A DNA stretch of 64,000 nucleotides, from IMG/VR virus record IMGVR_UViG_3300042402_003111, positions 1 to 64,000 of that record; one strand, given 5' to 3'. Shown piece after piece: positions 44,935-57,800 of this stretch (position 1 is its first letter; the number at the start of each line of letters is the position of its first letter). The position numbers and the translations under genes were made by a program. The notes under the pieces are model-generated. The model was not told the origin of the DNA. It searched no databases and saw nothing but the letters and a program-made list of their open reading frames with translations. This stretch comes from a virus.

Positions 44935-45447
44935 ATGGCAGACACACTTGTTCTTAACGCTGACGGAGCGCCGGTTAGCATCATTCCTTTGAGTGTATGC
45001 GATTGGCAAGAGTCAATTAGATATATGGTCCTGGATAAGGCCCATGTATTAGCATGGCATGAAAATTGGATCGTTCATAGTGCTACTTGGGAAACACAAG
45101 TACCTAGTATTATCATGCTCAAAGACTACATGAAACCAAAAGCTGCTGTTAGATTTAGCAAGGGCAATGTATTTCTACGAGACTTGTACAAGTGTCAATA
45201 CTGTAATGTTACTCTAACCAAAAAAGACTGTACCTTGGATCATGTTCATCCTATCAGTTTAGGTGGTAAAAGTGTTTGGGACAACAGTGTAACAGCCTGT
45301 GGTCCATGTAACGCTCGTAAAAGTAATAGTACTAAAACTAAGCCGCGTATTAAGCCCTACAAGCCTAGTTACTACGAACTTGTAAACAAAAGGAAAACTC
45401 TTCCTTTTCAAGTTAGAGATCCGGCTTGGTTAGAATACTTACAATGA
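44935..45447 (+). CDS. HNH endonuclease
   Basis: 170 residues. C-terminal HNH domain: CQYCNVTL, then DHVHPISLGGKSVWDN and CGPCNARKSN. N-terminal half resembles the cyanobacterial and phage family in which an unknown domain precedes HNH. Likely DNA cleavage. Confidence 0.8.
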   Translation: MADTLVLNADGAPVSIIPLSVCDWQESIRYMVLDKAHVLAWHENWIVHSATWETQVPSIIMLKDYMKPKAAVRFSKGNVFLRDLYKCQYCNVTLTKKDCTLDHVHPISLGGKSVWDNSVTACGPCNARKSNSTKTKPRIKPYKPSYYELVNKRKTLPFQVRDPAWLEYLQ

Positions 45448-45851
45448 AAAAACTTTTCTTTTTCGTACTTGGATGGTTATGCTTGGTAATGGCCTATATT
45501 GGTCTAGTAACACCTGGCATACCATTCAGTATCTTTTTAGTAGGTGCTGCTTATTGTTTTAGTAAGAGCAGCGACCGTATGCATCGGTGGTTATACAATC
45601 ATCCACGTTTTGGTCCTTTCCTTACTAATTGGGGAGAAAAACGAGTATTCCCCCAAAAGGGTAAGTATGCCATGTTAGCAGTAATGAGCAGTAGTTTACT
45701 GTTTATGTGGTTCACTGTGCCTATTAAAGGCGTAATCTATACTGCTGTCACTATGGCTCTAGTAGCTATTTGGGCATGGCGCTTTCCTAACAGTGTAGAA
45801 GAATGGCAACGTCGTAAAGACAACGGAGAAAAAATAGGATGGTTTAAGTAA
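45444..45851 (+). CDS. DUF454 (YbaN-like) inner-membrane protein
   Basis: 135 residues from the ATG at 45444 (ATGA overlap). Membrane helices at about 1-25 and 75-110; GIPFSIFLVGAAYCFSKSSD and HRWLYNHPRFGPFLTNW are typical of DUF454. Function unknown. Confidence 0.8.
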   Translation: MKKLFFFVLGWLCLVMAYIGLVTPGIPFSIFLVGAAYCFSKSSDRMHRWLYNHPRFGPFLTNWGEKRVFPQKGKYAMLAVMSSSLLFMWFTVPIKGVIYTAVTMALVAIWAWRFPNSVEEWQRRKDNGEKIGWFK

Positions 45852-45854
45852 ATA
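45847..45854 (+). promoter_or_regulatory. T4-type late promoter box (AGTAAATA)
   Basis: AGTAAATA at the previous stop, 34 bases before the ATG at 45881. Confidence 0.5.
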
Positions 45855-45880
45855 ACTGTACATTATTAAGGTGTTCAGTT

Positions 45881-46315
45881 ATGAAAAAACTATTATTATT
45901 ACTAGCAGTATTGCCGTTGTTTGCCTTCGCTCAAAAGCAACCACAGGGCGTTACCTACGAAGCACAGATTTTAAAAGTCACAGATGGCGATACAGTTGTT
46001 ATTGCTGCTCCTTATTTGCCAGCGCCAATCAAACCTCAATTAGCAGTTCGTGTATACGGTGTAGATACACCTGAAAAAGGACACAGAGCGCAATGCCCAA
46101 GTGAAGCAGAACGTGGTGCTATGGCTACAAAATTTACAACACAGTTAGTAGCACGAAGCACACAGCGATTTGTAGTACTTTACGGTTGGGATAAGTTCGG
46201 CGGCCGTGTGCTAGGCGACATTATTCTAGATGGTCAAAGTTTACGTGCTCAATTAATCGCTAATGGGTTTGCTCGAGAGTATTATGGAGAAGCTAAACAA
46301 TCATGGTGCAACTGA
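45881..46315 (+). CDS. Secreted thermonuclease (staphylococcal nuclease-like)
   Basis: 144 residues, signal peptide (KKLLLLLAVLPLFAFA), then KVTDGDTVVI, RVYGVDTPEKG and GRVLGDIILDG, matching the catalytic Asp/Arg/Glu positions of SNase. A phage periplasmic nuclease might degrade competing DNA (inference). Confidence 0.85.
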   Translation: MKKLLLLLAVLPLFAFAQKQPQGVTYEAQILKVTDGDTVVIAAPYLPAPIKPQLAVRVYGVDTPEKGHRAQCPSEAERGAMATKFTTQLVARSTQRFVVLYGWDKFGGRVLGDIILDGQSLRAQLIANGFAREYYGEAKQSWCN

Positions 46316-46371
46316 TTGGCCCAGATAATCCAGACGATGATCGTCCTATTATTCCATACGGAGAACATTGA
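46303..46371 (+). CDS. Possible 22-residue peptide gene
   Basis: MVQLIGPDNPDDDRPIIPYG plus two residues; overlaps the end of the nuclease gene and ends TGATG with the next gene. Support is only coupling and gap filling. Confidence 0.4.
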   Translation: MVQLIGPDNPDDDRPIIPYGEH

Positions 46372-46754
46372 TGCGTAAAATAGCAGCCAGCTTACTTGTT
46401 GTATTACTTGTAGGCTGTAGTACAATTAAAGATAAGATTCCTAGCTTCTGGGATGATAATCAAAGTCGTTCAGTAATAGATATTAGACAAAGTGTTTTAG
46501 ATTTAGATTGTAAACAACCACATGCACCTCAAGTAGCCGTAATTAAGAAACACATGGATTGGTTAATCATTTATAGTCAAGTTAAAGACACTAGAGATGT
46601 ACTACGTCTAGTGAAGCCGATGAATGAAACTGTAAATGACTTTTATGATCGTAGTATGGTTAAACAAGGCAGTGAAGCCTACTGTAATATGAAAAAGAAA
46701 ATATTAGATACACAAAGTGGTACGGTAGCCAAAGCAGTTATTGGGAGATTTTAA
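46371..46754 (+). CDS. Lipoprotein, unknown function
   Basis: 127 residues from the ATG at 46371; signal peptide with lipobox SLLVVLLVGCST, then a helical mature part. Likely outer-membrane anchored. Confidence 0.65.
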   Translation: MRKIAASLLVVLLVGCSTIKDKIPSFWDDNQSRSVIDIRQSVLDLDCKQPHAPQVAVIKKHMDWLIIYSQVKDTRDVLRLVKPMNETVNDFYDRSMVKQGSEAYCNMKKKILDTQSGTVAKAVIGRF

Positions 46755-46985
46755 ATGAGCGATTTATATCAATTAGCACAAAGCGATAAACCTTGGGTAG
46801 CGCAACGAGCGCAAATGGCATTAGAATTGCAGGCTCAGTATAGTAGCGGACAAATTAGTCCAGATGAATATAAAGAATTACTGGAAGATTTAGTTAGAAC
46901 AGATGTATTAGATTCGGAGGCAGACGACATGCATACCAAAACTATGCTAGTGTATGCTGTATACGGTCTAGCTCAAATAGTATAA
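46755..46985 (+). CDS. Small acidic protein, unknown function
   Basis: 76 residues, helical (GQISPDEYKELLEDLVR), starts right after the preceding stop. Its end overlaps the convergent gene by 13 bases. Confidence 0.6.
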   Translation: MSDLYQLAQSDKPWVAQRAQMALELQAQYSSGQISPDEYKELLEDLVRTDVLDSEADDMHTKTMLVYAVYGLAQIV

Positions 46986-47272
46986 TTAGGATCATCTACA
47001 TCATTCATGTGATCCGCAACTGGTTTAGTCTTATCTAAGTAATTCTTTTTATATCGTGTCTTAGATAAAGTAGCATCATACGTAGATTTACCCCATTCTT
47101 TGATTTGAACAAGCATTGGGTGTTTTAATTTTTGAACAATTCTAGCACTCATTGCTTCCATTACTTGATCAACATCTTGGCCAGCAGCAATTTGTTTTAC
47201 AGCTTCGCCATATTCATGCAAGCTAACTCGTTCAGCCCATTGTTCAATAGGTTCTTTTGGATTATATTTCAT
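46973..47272 (-). CDS. Conserved phage-type protein, unknown function
   Basis: 99 residues, helical and basic; IEQWAERVSLHEYGEAVKQI and KKNYLDKTKPVADHMNDVDD. The only minus gene in the late block; similar proteins occur in T4-like marine phages. Confidence 0.6.
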   Translation of the reverse strand: MKYNPKEPIEQWAERVSLHEYGEAVKQIAAGQDVDQVMEAMSARIVQKLKHPMLVQIKEWGKSTYDATLSKTRYKKNYLDKTKPVADHMNDVDDPNYTI

Positions 47273-47314
47273 AGCTAAAGTATATTATCTCTTATTCCTG
47301 AAGTCAACAGTAAC

Positions 47315-47322
47315 GATAAATA
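47315..47322 (+). promoter_or_regulatory. T4-type late promoter box (GATAAATA)
   Basis: GATAAATA, 18 bases before the ATG at 47341 with CGGAGA between. Confidence 0.5.
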
Positions 47323-47340
47323 AAAGCACGGAGAATCTGA

Positions 47341-47598
47341 ATGAGAGCTAGAGAATTCACTATCAATGTGCCAATAACGATCAAAATAAATGGTGATGCA
47401 GAACCAGAAATTGATATGCCCGGTACAGATGATGCCAAAGATCCAACTGAGCTCAAAGATAATCCTGTAATGGTTCCTCCGTTGCAACAAGATATTGAAA
47501 TGAAAAAAGCTGAACAAGGGAAAGTCAGTCCTATTATTCAAGATCTAACACAAGACGAAGAGGAACACGATCCTGATAACCCAATCTTCCAAAAGTAA
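47341..47598 (+). CDS. Small acidic protein, unknown function
   Basis: 85 residues; starts MRAREFTINVPITIKINGDA, then acidic and Pro-rich. No cut-site motif as in the other MRxxEF proteins. Confidence 0.55.
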   Translation: MRAREFTINVPITIKINGDAEPEIDMPGTDDAKDPTELKDNPVMVPPLQQDIEMKKAEQGKVSPIIQDLTQDEEEHDPDNPIFQK

Positions 47599-47604
47599 TA
47601 AACC

Positions 47605-47612
47605 AATAAATA
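47605..47612 (+). promoter_or_regulatory. T4-type late promoter box (AATAAATA)
   Basis: AATAAATA, 21 bases before the GTG at 47634, with AAGGA between. Confidence 0.5.
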
Positions 47613-47633
47613 CACTAAATCAAGGAATTTAGT

Positions 47634-48812
47634 GTGGCATTTTTCCGTAAAATTAAAGCCGGTCTTGTCAAGAATGATATAGAATCATTTATTGGTGAGG
47701 AAGGTAATCTATTTTTCAACATTGAAACCGGAGAGTTACGTCTCAGCGACGGGTCTACACCCGGTGGAAATCCTATAGGAGGTAATTCTGTTACTACTAT
47801 TAGTAACATAGAACCAGTTGAACCAACAAATGGCACTATATGGTACAATCCTGATAATAATGAATTAAGCATTTATTACGATGATGGAGCATCTCCTGAT
47901 TGGTTTTCTGTTGCAGGTGGCGACGGAACTGGTCCACGAGGATTTACTGGTAGTCAAGGTAGTCTTGGATATACAGGTAGTGCTGGAACTAATGGGTTTA
48001 CTGGTAGTCAAGGTAATAGTGGATACACAGGATCTGCTAGTACAATTCCAGGATATACAGGTAGTGCTGGAACTAATGGATTTACTGGCAGTGCTGGAAC
48101 TAATGGATTTACTGGCAGTGCTGGAACTAATGGATTTACAGGTAGTGCTGGAACTAATGGATTTACTGGCAGTGCTGGAACTAATGGATTTACTGGCAGT
48201 GCTGGAACTAATGGATTTACTGGTAGTGCTGGAACTAATGGATATACAGGTAGTGCTGGAACTAATGGATTTACTGGCAGTGCTGGAACTAATGGATTTA
48301 CTGGTAGTCAAGGTGACATAGGATATACTGGTAGCCAAGGCAATATTGGATACACAGGTAGCGCTGGCATAGTAGACGGCATGAGCAGTAATGGAATAGA
48401 TACAATTACTGTAGATGCAGGATATAGTATTATTCCGGCAACTGATGGTTTACAAAATTTAGGATCCCCTACAAATAGATTTGGAACCATTTATGTTGGA
48501 AGTAACTCTATAGATATTGGCGGCACGGTACTTAGTATTGATCCAATAGATGGTGCTCTAAAAGTTACACTTCCTTCAGGCAACTTACAATATATTAAAG
48601 CTGAAGGGTTAGTATTTCCTAACGGAACAATTCAAACAACTAAAGCTCCTAGGATGTATACAAATACAGATGCTGCTGCCGGATTAACTATTGAAGATCT
48701 GATACCTGGAGACTTTTATTATGACGATGGTACAGAGAGTATTTTTATTATGGTAGATACAGGATTAGGATATAATTCTTTATTAGATTTAACAGTTAGA
48801 GCACAAGGTTAA
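47634..48812 (+). CDS. Collagen-like tail fibre protein (GTG start)
   Basis: 392 residues. N-terminal module with GEEGNLFFNIETGELRLSDG, a phage fibre attachment-like motif, then a collagen-like Gly-X-Y block (about 104-245) dominated by repeats of GFTGSAGTN, and a C-terminal beta domain (about 246-392). The repeats are so alike in DNA that slippage or recombination is likely. Probably part of the tail fibre or adhesin. Confidence 0.75.
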   Translation: MAFFRKIKAGLVKNDIESFIGEEGNLFFNIETGELRLSDGSTPGGNPIGGNSVTTISNIEPVEPTNGTIWYNPDNNELSIYYDDGASPDWFSVAGGDGTGPRGFTGSQGSLGYTGSAGTNGFTGSQGNSGYTGSASTIPGYTGSAGTNGFTGSAGTNGFTGSAGTNGFTGSAGTNGFTGSAGTNGFTGSAGTNGFTGSAGTNGYTGSAGTNGFTGSAGTNGFTGSQGDIGYTGSQGNIGYTGSAGIVDGMSSNGIDTITVDAGYSIIPATDGLQNLGSPTNRFGTIYVGSNSIDIGGTVLSIDPIDGALKVTLPSGNLQYIKAEGLVFPNGTIQTTKAPRMYTNTDAAAGLTIEDLIPGDFYYDDGTESIFIMVDTGLGYNSLLDLTVRAQG

Positions 48813-48814
48813 CT

Positions 48815-51800
48815 ATGGCAATTTTTTATTATCCTTATCCATTAAGCACTCCAGCTAGTACAAATTTTTCATACGCTGTAGGCGATTACTTTATAAATCA
48901 AAACGGAGCAATATTTAGAGCTGCCGCTGGCACAGGACTAAGTGCAGGAAAATTAGTTTGGCCACAACCTACGGGGATCAAACCTCCTGTAGCTAGACCA
49001 AGTATAACTGTCAATACTTTATCAAATAATAATGTAGTAGTTAGAAATAATTCATTTACTACAACTGTAGTAAAGGCAGTTGGAGGAGCTGCTATTATAC
49101 CAACAGGTGGAACAAGTGTAAGTTCTCCTGGCACAACTCCGATTTTAAATTTTACAGTTAGTCCAGCATTACCGGCAGGGATAACTTTAACTGCTACTAA
49201 TAAAACTGTAATCACTATTCAAAATACTGATGGTACAAGTAATTTATTTAATAGTGTAGAACTAACCTTATCCGGAACTCCAACAGTCGCTACTGCAAAT
49301 ACAACTTATGTAGTAACATTTACTGACAGTGCAGGTCAGGTTGGTAGTACAACATTTAATCTAACTGTGGAATCTGGACTTGCTATTTTATCTTCTACTC
49401 AAGCAATTGCATCAAGAATCCTTACACAGTTTGTTGCAGCAGCTACTTTCACTCCAGTGACAGGCAGTGGCGGCGTAGGAGCATTGACCTATAGCATTAG
49501 TCCAACTTTACCAAGTGGTCTACAATTTAATACTACAAATGGATCTATATCAGGAACACCATCTGTTACCTTAACTCAAACTACCTTTACAGTTACAGTA
49601 ACAGACACCGCAGATCAAACAAGCAGTAAGACTTTTAGTTTAACGGTGAATACACCACCTGCAATAGTTCCTGCGACTTCCACTAATATTCCAACACTTA
49701 CACAAGGTGCAATCGTTACACCATTTACACCTGTCACAGTGTCAGGTGGTGTTTCTCCGTTATCATACAATATTAGTCCAAACTTACCATCTGGATTGAG
49801 TTTTAACACAAGCACTGGACAAATAACCGGAACACCAACAGGTGTAAGCGGAACAACGACTTATACAGTTACTATAACAGATTCAGTAGGTCAAACTAGT
49901 AGTAGTACATTTACTCTAACAGTAAATGCTGCACCTATAACGACTACTGTATCAGTTTCGAATTTTACAGCAACTCAAAATGTAGCAGTTACTCCATTTA
50001 CTCCTGTCACAGCTAGTGGAGGATTTGGAACTTTAGCATACGCTGTAAGCCCAAGTTTACCTTCTGGGTTGACTATCAATTCTGGTACAGGACAGATTAG
50101 CGGAACTTCGACAGTAACGTTATCGCAGACAATATTTACTATTATAGTAAGTGATCAGGCTAATCAAACTAGCAGTAAGACTTTTCAGTTATTAGTAAAT
50201 GCGCCTAGTGCAATTATAACGACTCAATCTGTTGCTACTAGTTCTCTAGTGATTAACACTAATATTACTCCATTTATTCCTGTAACAGCAAGTGGGGGTT
50301 ATAGTAATCTAACATTCGGTATTAGTCCTACACTTCCAGTTGGTTTAAATTTTAATACATCGACTGGACAAATTACTGGAACACCTACTGCTCTAAGTGG
50401 ATCTACAACCTATACAGTTACAGCCACTGATACTTTAAATCAAACTAGTAGCAAGACGTTTACTTTATCTGTAATTAATCCTCCAATCACTACAACTGTA
50501 AATGTTCCTACAAGAACTATTACTCAAGGTGCAGTGATGGCTGCATTTACGCCTGTATCAGGCAGTGGTGGCGTAGGAGCATTAACCTATAGCATTAGTC
50601 CAAGTTTACCAAGCGGCTTAACTTTAAATGCTGCTAGTGGACAAATAAGCGGAACTCCTACATCTGCGATATCGCAAACAACTTTTACTATAACTGTTTC
50701 AGACACAGTAAATCAAACTAGTAGCAAAACATTTACATTAACTATTAATGCGCCCCCTGCTTTAAATGCAACTGTGTCAACAAATGCATCAACATTTATA
50801 AGAAATGTTGCTATTACTCCTTTTAATCCGGTTGTAGGATCTGGCGGCAGTGGAACTTTGTCTTACAGCATTAGTCCAAGTTTGCCAAATGGTTTAAGTT
50901 TTATTACATCAACTGGACAAATAACTGGAACACCTACTGTTACATCTGTACAAACTACGTACACGGTTACTGTCAGCGATTCAGCCAGCCAAACTGCAAG
51001 CAATACGTTTATAATAACAATTGAATTACCCCCGGCTATTACTACGACTTTAGAAAATGCCAATGTTACATTTACTAAGTTACAAGCTGCAACTGCGGTT
51101 GCACCTGTAAGTGCTGCTGGTGGTTATGGATCAATTACTTTTAATATTAGTCCTAGTCTTCCTAATGGTATAACATTTAGTTCTAGTAATGGTAGAATAG
51201 GAGGTACACCTTCGACTACTAGTTCTGGTAATTTTACAATTACTGCAACGGATTCATTAGGTCAAACTAGTAGTAAAACATTTAGTTTAACAGTTGTTAA
51301 TCCTGTTCTAGTAGCTGTACAAAACATTTCATCTAGATCAATTGTTCAGAACATTTTAACCACTGCATTTATTCCAGTAACCGGATCTGGAGGAACAGGA
51401 ACTTACTCATACAGTATCAGTCCAAGTTTACCAAGTGGATTAAGTTTTAACACAAGCACGGGACAAATTAGTGGAACACCTACTAGTATAATAAACACTA
51501 CAACATTTACCGTAACTGTAACTGATACTGATAATTCTACTGCTTCTAACACTTTTAGTTTAACAGTTACTTCTCCTCCTGCTTTAGTCTTAACACCCAA
51601 TGTTTCAACTGTTACATTAACTCAGGATGTTGTTGTTGCAACCTATACTCCGGTGGCTGTGTCAGGAGGTGCAGGTACAAGAACTTTTAGTATAAGTCCT
51701 AATTTACCAAGTGGTTTAACATTTAATACTATTACAGGAACATTCTCAGGAACACCAAGTGGTGCTAATAATTTAACTACCTATACTTTTACTGTATCTG

Positions 51801-54800
51801 ATCAAGCAGGACAAACTAATAGTGTAACATTTTCAATAGAAGTTTTACCACCACAGATTTTATTGACTGTAAACTCTGCTACTAACATTTTTACTCAATA
51901 TAGTCAAATAACTTCTTTTGTTCCAATCAGTGCAACAGAAGGATCAGGAACTTTAACTTATTCTATCAGTCCTAGTCTTCCTACAGGATTAACATTTAAC
52001 ACTAGTACGGGATCTATTTCTGGAACACCTACTAGTGTTTTAGGCTTGACAACGTTTACAATAAGTGTAACAGATAGTTTGAGTCAAACAGAATTTGATA
52101 CGTTTACTTTAGTAGTAAATGAAGATCCGCCTACACCTATCACAACTATATCTAATGTTAATCCTGTAATTCTTACTAGACTAGAAGCAGCAGAATTAAT
52201 ACCTGTCACTGCTACTGGAGGGGAAGGAACTTTAACTTATTCTATTAGTCCAAGCACATTACCTCCTGGTTTATTTTTCAGTTCTTCTACAGGATCAATA
52301 ACTGGAATTCCAACTGAAGTTTTTTCTACTAGTACATTTACTGTAACAGTTACAGACATAGTACCTCAAAGTGAATCAAGATCATTTACACTAGAAATTA
52401 AACAGGAAATTGTAGAAGTAGGAAAAGGATACACTGGGAGTAGAGGATTTACTGGTAGTGTAGGATTTGTAGGTAGTCTTGGTTACACAGGAAGTAAAGG
52501 ATTTACTGGTAGTGCAGGTGTTGGATACACGGGTAGCAAGGGAGATCCAGGAACTTCAGTTACTATTTTAGGATCATTAAATTCTATTTCAAATCTTCCA
52601 GCCAGCGGTAATGCCGGAGACTCGTACTTAATTTCTGGAGACTTATATGTTTGGACAGGATCGACTTGGACGAATGTAGGACAAATTCAAGGTCCTGACG
52701 GTTATACAGGTAGTCAGGGAAATATAGGTTATACTGGATCAGAAGGTATAGGATACACTGGATCAGAAGGTTATACTGGTAGTAAAGGCGATTTAGGATT
52801 TACTGGTAGTAGAGGATTTATAGGATTTACTGGTAGTAAAGGCGATTTAGGATTTACTGGATCAATTGGCTTTACTGGATCAGTTGGATTCACTGGTAGT
52901 CAAGGAACAATTGGTTTTACAGGAAGTCAAGGTATAGGATATACCGGTAGCTTAGGAGATACAGGATATACTGGCAGTCAAGGATTTGTTGGATCACAAG
53001 GTGATACTGGATTTGTAGGTAGTCAAGGGGTTCAAGGCTTTACCGGCAGTCGAGGCTTTACCGGCAGTCAGGGAGATTTTGGTTATACAGGTAGTCAAGG
53101 CGATATTGGTTATACAGGTAGCCAAGGATTCACAGGTAGTCAAGGTGTTGGATATACAGGTAGTCAAGGTATTGGCTTTGCAGGAAGTAGAGGATTTACT
53201 GGCAGTCAAGGCGACTTTGGATATACAGGATCACAAGGAGATATTGGCTACACAGGCAGTATAGGATACACCGGTAGTCAAGGTGACTTTGGTTATACAG
53301 GATCACAAGGCGATACAGGTTACACCGGGTCGGTGGGGTTTGTAGGTAGTCAAGGTGACATAGGTTTTGTAGGTAGTCAAGGTGATATTGGCTACACAGG
53401 AAGTGTAGGTTATGTAGGTAGTCAAGGTGACATAGGTTTTGTAGGTAGCCAAGGTGATATTGGCTACACAGGTAGTATTGGTTATGTAGGTAGTCAAGGT
53501 ATAATTGGATTAACAGGTAGTAAAGGAGACTTTGGATATACCGGATCGTTAGGTTATACAGGCAGTCAAGGTGACATAGGTTTTGTAGGTAGTAAAGGAG
53601 ATATTGGTTACACAGGTAGTACTGGTTATACAGGTAGTACTGGTTTTGTAGGAAGTCGTGGAGATATTGGCTATACTGGTAGTCAAGGAGAACAAGGATA
53701 TACTGGTAGCAAAGGTTCAGATGGTACTAGTGTTATAATAATAGGATCTGTTAATAACGCTAATCAATTACCCTCAGACTATACCGGAAACATAGGTGAT
53801 TCCTATATTGTTTCTAATACTGGTCATTTGTACATTTGGACAGGAACAACTTGGACTGACGTAGGTGTAATTCAAGGTCCTATTGGTTATACAGGTAGTC
53901 AAGGTGTAGGATTCACAGGTAGTACTGGTTACACCGGCAGTCAGGGAATTATTGGTTATACAGGTAGTCAAGGCGATATCGGTTATACCGGATCAATTGG
54001 ATTCACTGGTAGTATTGGATTTACTGGTAGTCAAGGTACTATAGGATATACAGGTAGCAAAGGAGACCTAGGCTTTACTGGTAGTGTTGGATTTACAGGT
54101 AGTCAAGGCATTGTTGGATATACCGGATCACAGGGGAATATAGGATTTACTGGTAGTCGTGGATTTAGCGGCAGCAAAGGAGACTTAGGCTTTACTGGCA
54201 GTGCAGGTGTTGGATACACAGGTAGTCAAGGTTTTGTTGGTTCACAAGGCGACATCGGATACACTGGCAGTCGTGGTGTTGGATTTACAGGTAGTGTTGG
54301 ATTTACAGGTAGTCAAGGTAATTTTGGTTATACAGGTAGTCGTGGTGATTTAGGATTCACCGGCAGTGTTGGTTATACAGGTAGTCAAGGAGACTTCGGT
54401 TACACAGGTAGTCGCGGCGATTTAGGATTCACCGGCAGTGTTGGTTACACTGGATCACAAGGATTCATCGGCTTCACTGGTAGTCAAGGAGACTTTGGTT
54501 ATACAGGCAGTAAGGGATTTGTCGGTTCACAAGGAGACTTTGGTTATACAGGCAGTCAAGGCAACACAGGTTATACTGGTAGTAGAGGTTTCACTGGCAG
54601 TCAAGGCGCAACTGGCTTCACTGGTAGTCAAGGCGACTTTGGTTATACAGGCAGTGTTGGTTTTACAGGAAGTAAAGGAGAAGGATTTACTGGTAGTCAA
54701 GGTGACCAAGGATTCACTGGATCGATTGGTTTCACTGGTAGTCAAGGTGTAGGATTTACCGGTAGTAGAGGTTCAGTAGGTTTCACTGGTAGCACAGGGG

Positions 54801-57800
54801 ACAGAGGTTATACTGGTAGTATTGGTTTTACAGGCAGTCGAGGAGACACTGGATTTGTTGGTAGTCAAGGCGATCAAGGATACACAGGTAGTATTGGTTA
54901 CACAGGTAGTTCAGGATTTATCGGCAGTCAAGGTATAACAGGTTTCTCAGGAAGTAGAGGACTAACAGGTTTTACTGGCAGTCAAGGACTAAGAGGTCAA
55001 GAAGGTTTAGAAGGTCCTATTGGATATACTGGTAGTTTAGGATTTACAGGTAGTGTTGGTTTTAAAGGTGATCAAGGCGATCAAGGTGATATTGGTTTTA
55101 CTGGTAGTCAAGGCTTACAAGGAGACCCAGGACCACAAGGCGACCTAGGGCCACAAGGTGATCAAGGATACACTGGTAGTAGAGGATTTGTAGGTAGTAT
55201 TGGTTACACTGGTAGTCAAGGTATTCCAGGAGAAGCAGCAGCTATTGGTTACACCGGTAGTATTGGATTTACCGGCTCACAAGGAGATATTGGTTATACT
55301 GGTAGTAGAGGTACGGATGGGCTACAAGGCTACACCGGTAGTATTGGATTTACCGGCTCACAAGGAGATATTGGTTTCACAGGCAGTCAAGGTACGGATG
55401 GGCTACAAGGCTACACCGGTAGTATTGGATTTACCGGCTCACAAGGAGATATTGGTTTCACAGGCAGTCAAGGTATCCCAGGTGAGTATGCTGCTTTAGG
55501 ATTTACTGGTAGTCAGGGATCTAGTGGAAGTACTGGTTTCACTGGTAGCATTGGATTTACTGGTAGTCAAGGATTTACAGGTAGTCAAGGAATATTAGGT
55601 TTTGCAGGTAGTCAAGGCTTACAAGGAGATATCGGATATACTGGATCTATTGGTTTTACAGGCAGTCGAGGTAACCAAGGTGATCAAGGGGAAATAGGGC
55701 CTCTTGGTTACACTGGCAGTCAAGGCGATCAAGGTGATCAAGGCATTCAAGGAGATACTGGCTTTACTGGAAGTCTGGGATATACAGGATCAAGAGGATT
55801 TACAGGTAGTCAAGGTATTCCTGGAGAATATGCTGCACTAGGTTTTACTGGTAGTCGCGGCGATGCTGGATTCACAGGAAGTACTGGTTTCACTGGTAGT
55901 ATTGGATATACAGGTAGTCAAGGAGATACTGGTTTTGTTGGTAGTACTGGGTTTACAGGTAGTCAAGGTGTAACTGGGTTTACAGGTAGTCAAGGTATTC
56001 CAGGAGAATATGCTGCACTAGGTTTTACTGGTAGCCAAGGAGATTTTGGTTACACAGGTAGTAAAGGCGACACAGGAGAACAAGGATTAAGAGGCTTCAC
56101 AGGCAGTCAAGGTATACAAGGTATACAAGGACCGCAAGGAAACTTAGGATATACTGGTAGCAGAGGATTTGTAGGTAGTCAAGGAATACAAGGTAATACT
56201 GGATTTACAGGCAGTATTGGAGTAACCGGTTCGAGAGGTTTTACAGGTAGTCAAGGTATTCCAGGAGAAGCAGCAGCTATTGGTTACACCGGTAGTCAAG
56301 GTATTATTGGTTATACTGGTAGTACAGGACAAACTGGCTTTACTGGTAGTCGAGGAGACACTGGATTTGTTGGTAGTCGAGGAGACCTAGGTTTTACTGG
56401 TAGTCGTGGATTTACTGGCAGTAAAGGTGATCAAGGTGACACTGGATTTGTTGGTAGTCGAGGAGACCTAGGTTTTACTGGTAGTCGTGGATTTACTGGC
56501 AGTAAAGGTGATCAAGGTGACACTGGGTATGTTGGTAGTAGAGGTCAATCTGGATTCACAGGAAGTACTGGGTTTACAGGTAGTCAAGGTATTCCAGGAG
56601 AATATGCTGCACTAGGTTTTACTGGTAGCCAAGGAGGACAATTATTTAAATTTAATAATCCTGGTGGCGCTTTTGTTTATACTATAGATGGTTATAATGA
56701 AAATTATCCTACTATCACTGTTTTCAAAGGAGACTTAGTATATTTTAACTTACAAAATATTACTAGTTCTCACCCTTTAGCATTTAGATTAAGTTCTGGA
56801 AACACCGACACTGTTCCAGGAATGACTAATAATAACACAACATCAGGTAATCATTCCACATCTACGTTAATCAGTTATAGAGTTCCGTATGATGCACCCA
56901 CTCAGATTGTATATCAATGTGTTTTTCATAGTGGAATGATTGGTATTATCAAAATTGATGACAGAAAAGGATATACAGGAAGTCAAGGTATAACAGGAGC
57001 TCAAGGTGAACAAGGATTCAGAGGATTTACTGGTAGTAAAGGCGACACTGGAAATCAAGGCGACAGAGGTGATCAAGGTTTTACAGGTAGTAGAGGATTT
57101 ACAGGCAGTCAAGGTCTTACAGGAAATCAAGGTTTAAGAGGATATTCTGGCAGTAGAGGATTTACTGGTAGTAAAGGTGATCAAGGTCTACAAGGGGAAA
57201 TTGGTTTTACTGGTAGTCAAGGCGATCAAGGGTACACAGGTAGTATTGGTTTTACTGGATCTGCAAGTACAGTGATCGGCTATACAGGTAGTTTAGGATT
57301 TACTGGTAGTCAAGGTGCAGGATTTACTGGTAGTCAGGGCATAACCGGATTTGTCGGTAGTAGAGGTGACATCGGTTTTACTGGATCAATTGGTTTTACT
57401 GGTAGTCAAGGAACAGGATTTACTGGTAGTCGAGGCGTAGTTGGATTCTCAGGCAGTAAAGGTGATCTTGGTTTTACTGGTAGTAATGGTTTCGCAGGTA
57501 GTCAAGGTATAACAGGATACACTGGTTCGGCTAGTACAGTGATTGGTTACACTGGTAGTCGAGGAACTGACGGTATAATAGGAGTAGATGGTAGTCAAGG
57601 ATATACTGGAAGTTCTGGTTTTACCGGTAGTCAAGGAGATATTGGCTATACAGGCAGTCAAGGCGACATTGGTTTTACCGGTAGTCAAGGAGATATTGGC
57701 TATACAGGCAGTCAAGGCGACATTGGTTTTACAGGCAGTGCTGGAACTAATGGCTATACCGGTAGTCAAGGCGACATTGGTTTTACAGGCAGTCAAGGCG

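Noticed and set aside
47990-48310. Regularly spaced DNA repeats that resemble a CRISPR array
   Set aside because: The repeats are in frame and encode Gly-X-Y triplets; there are no unique spacers of constant length and no Cas genes.
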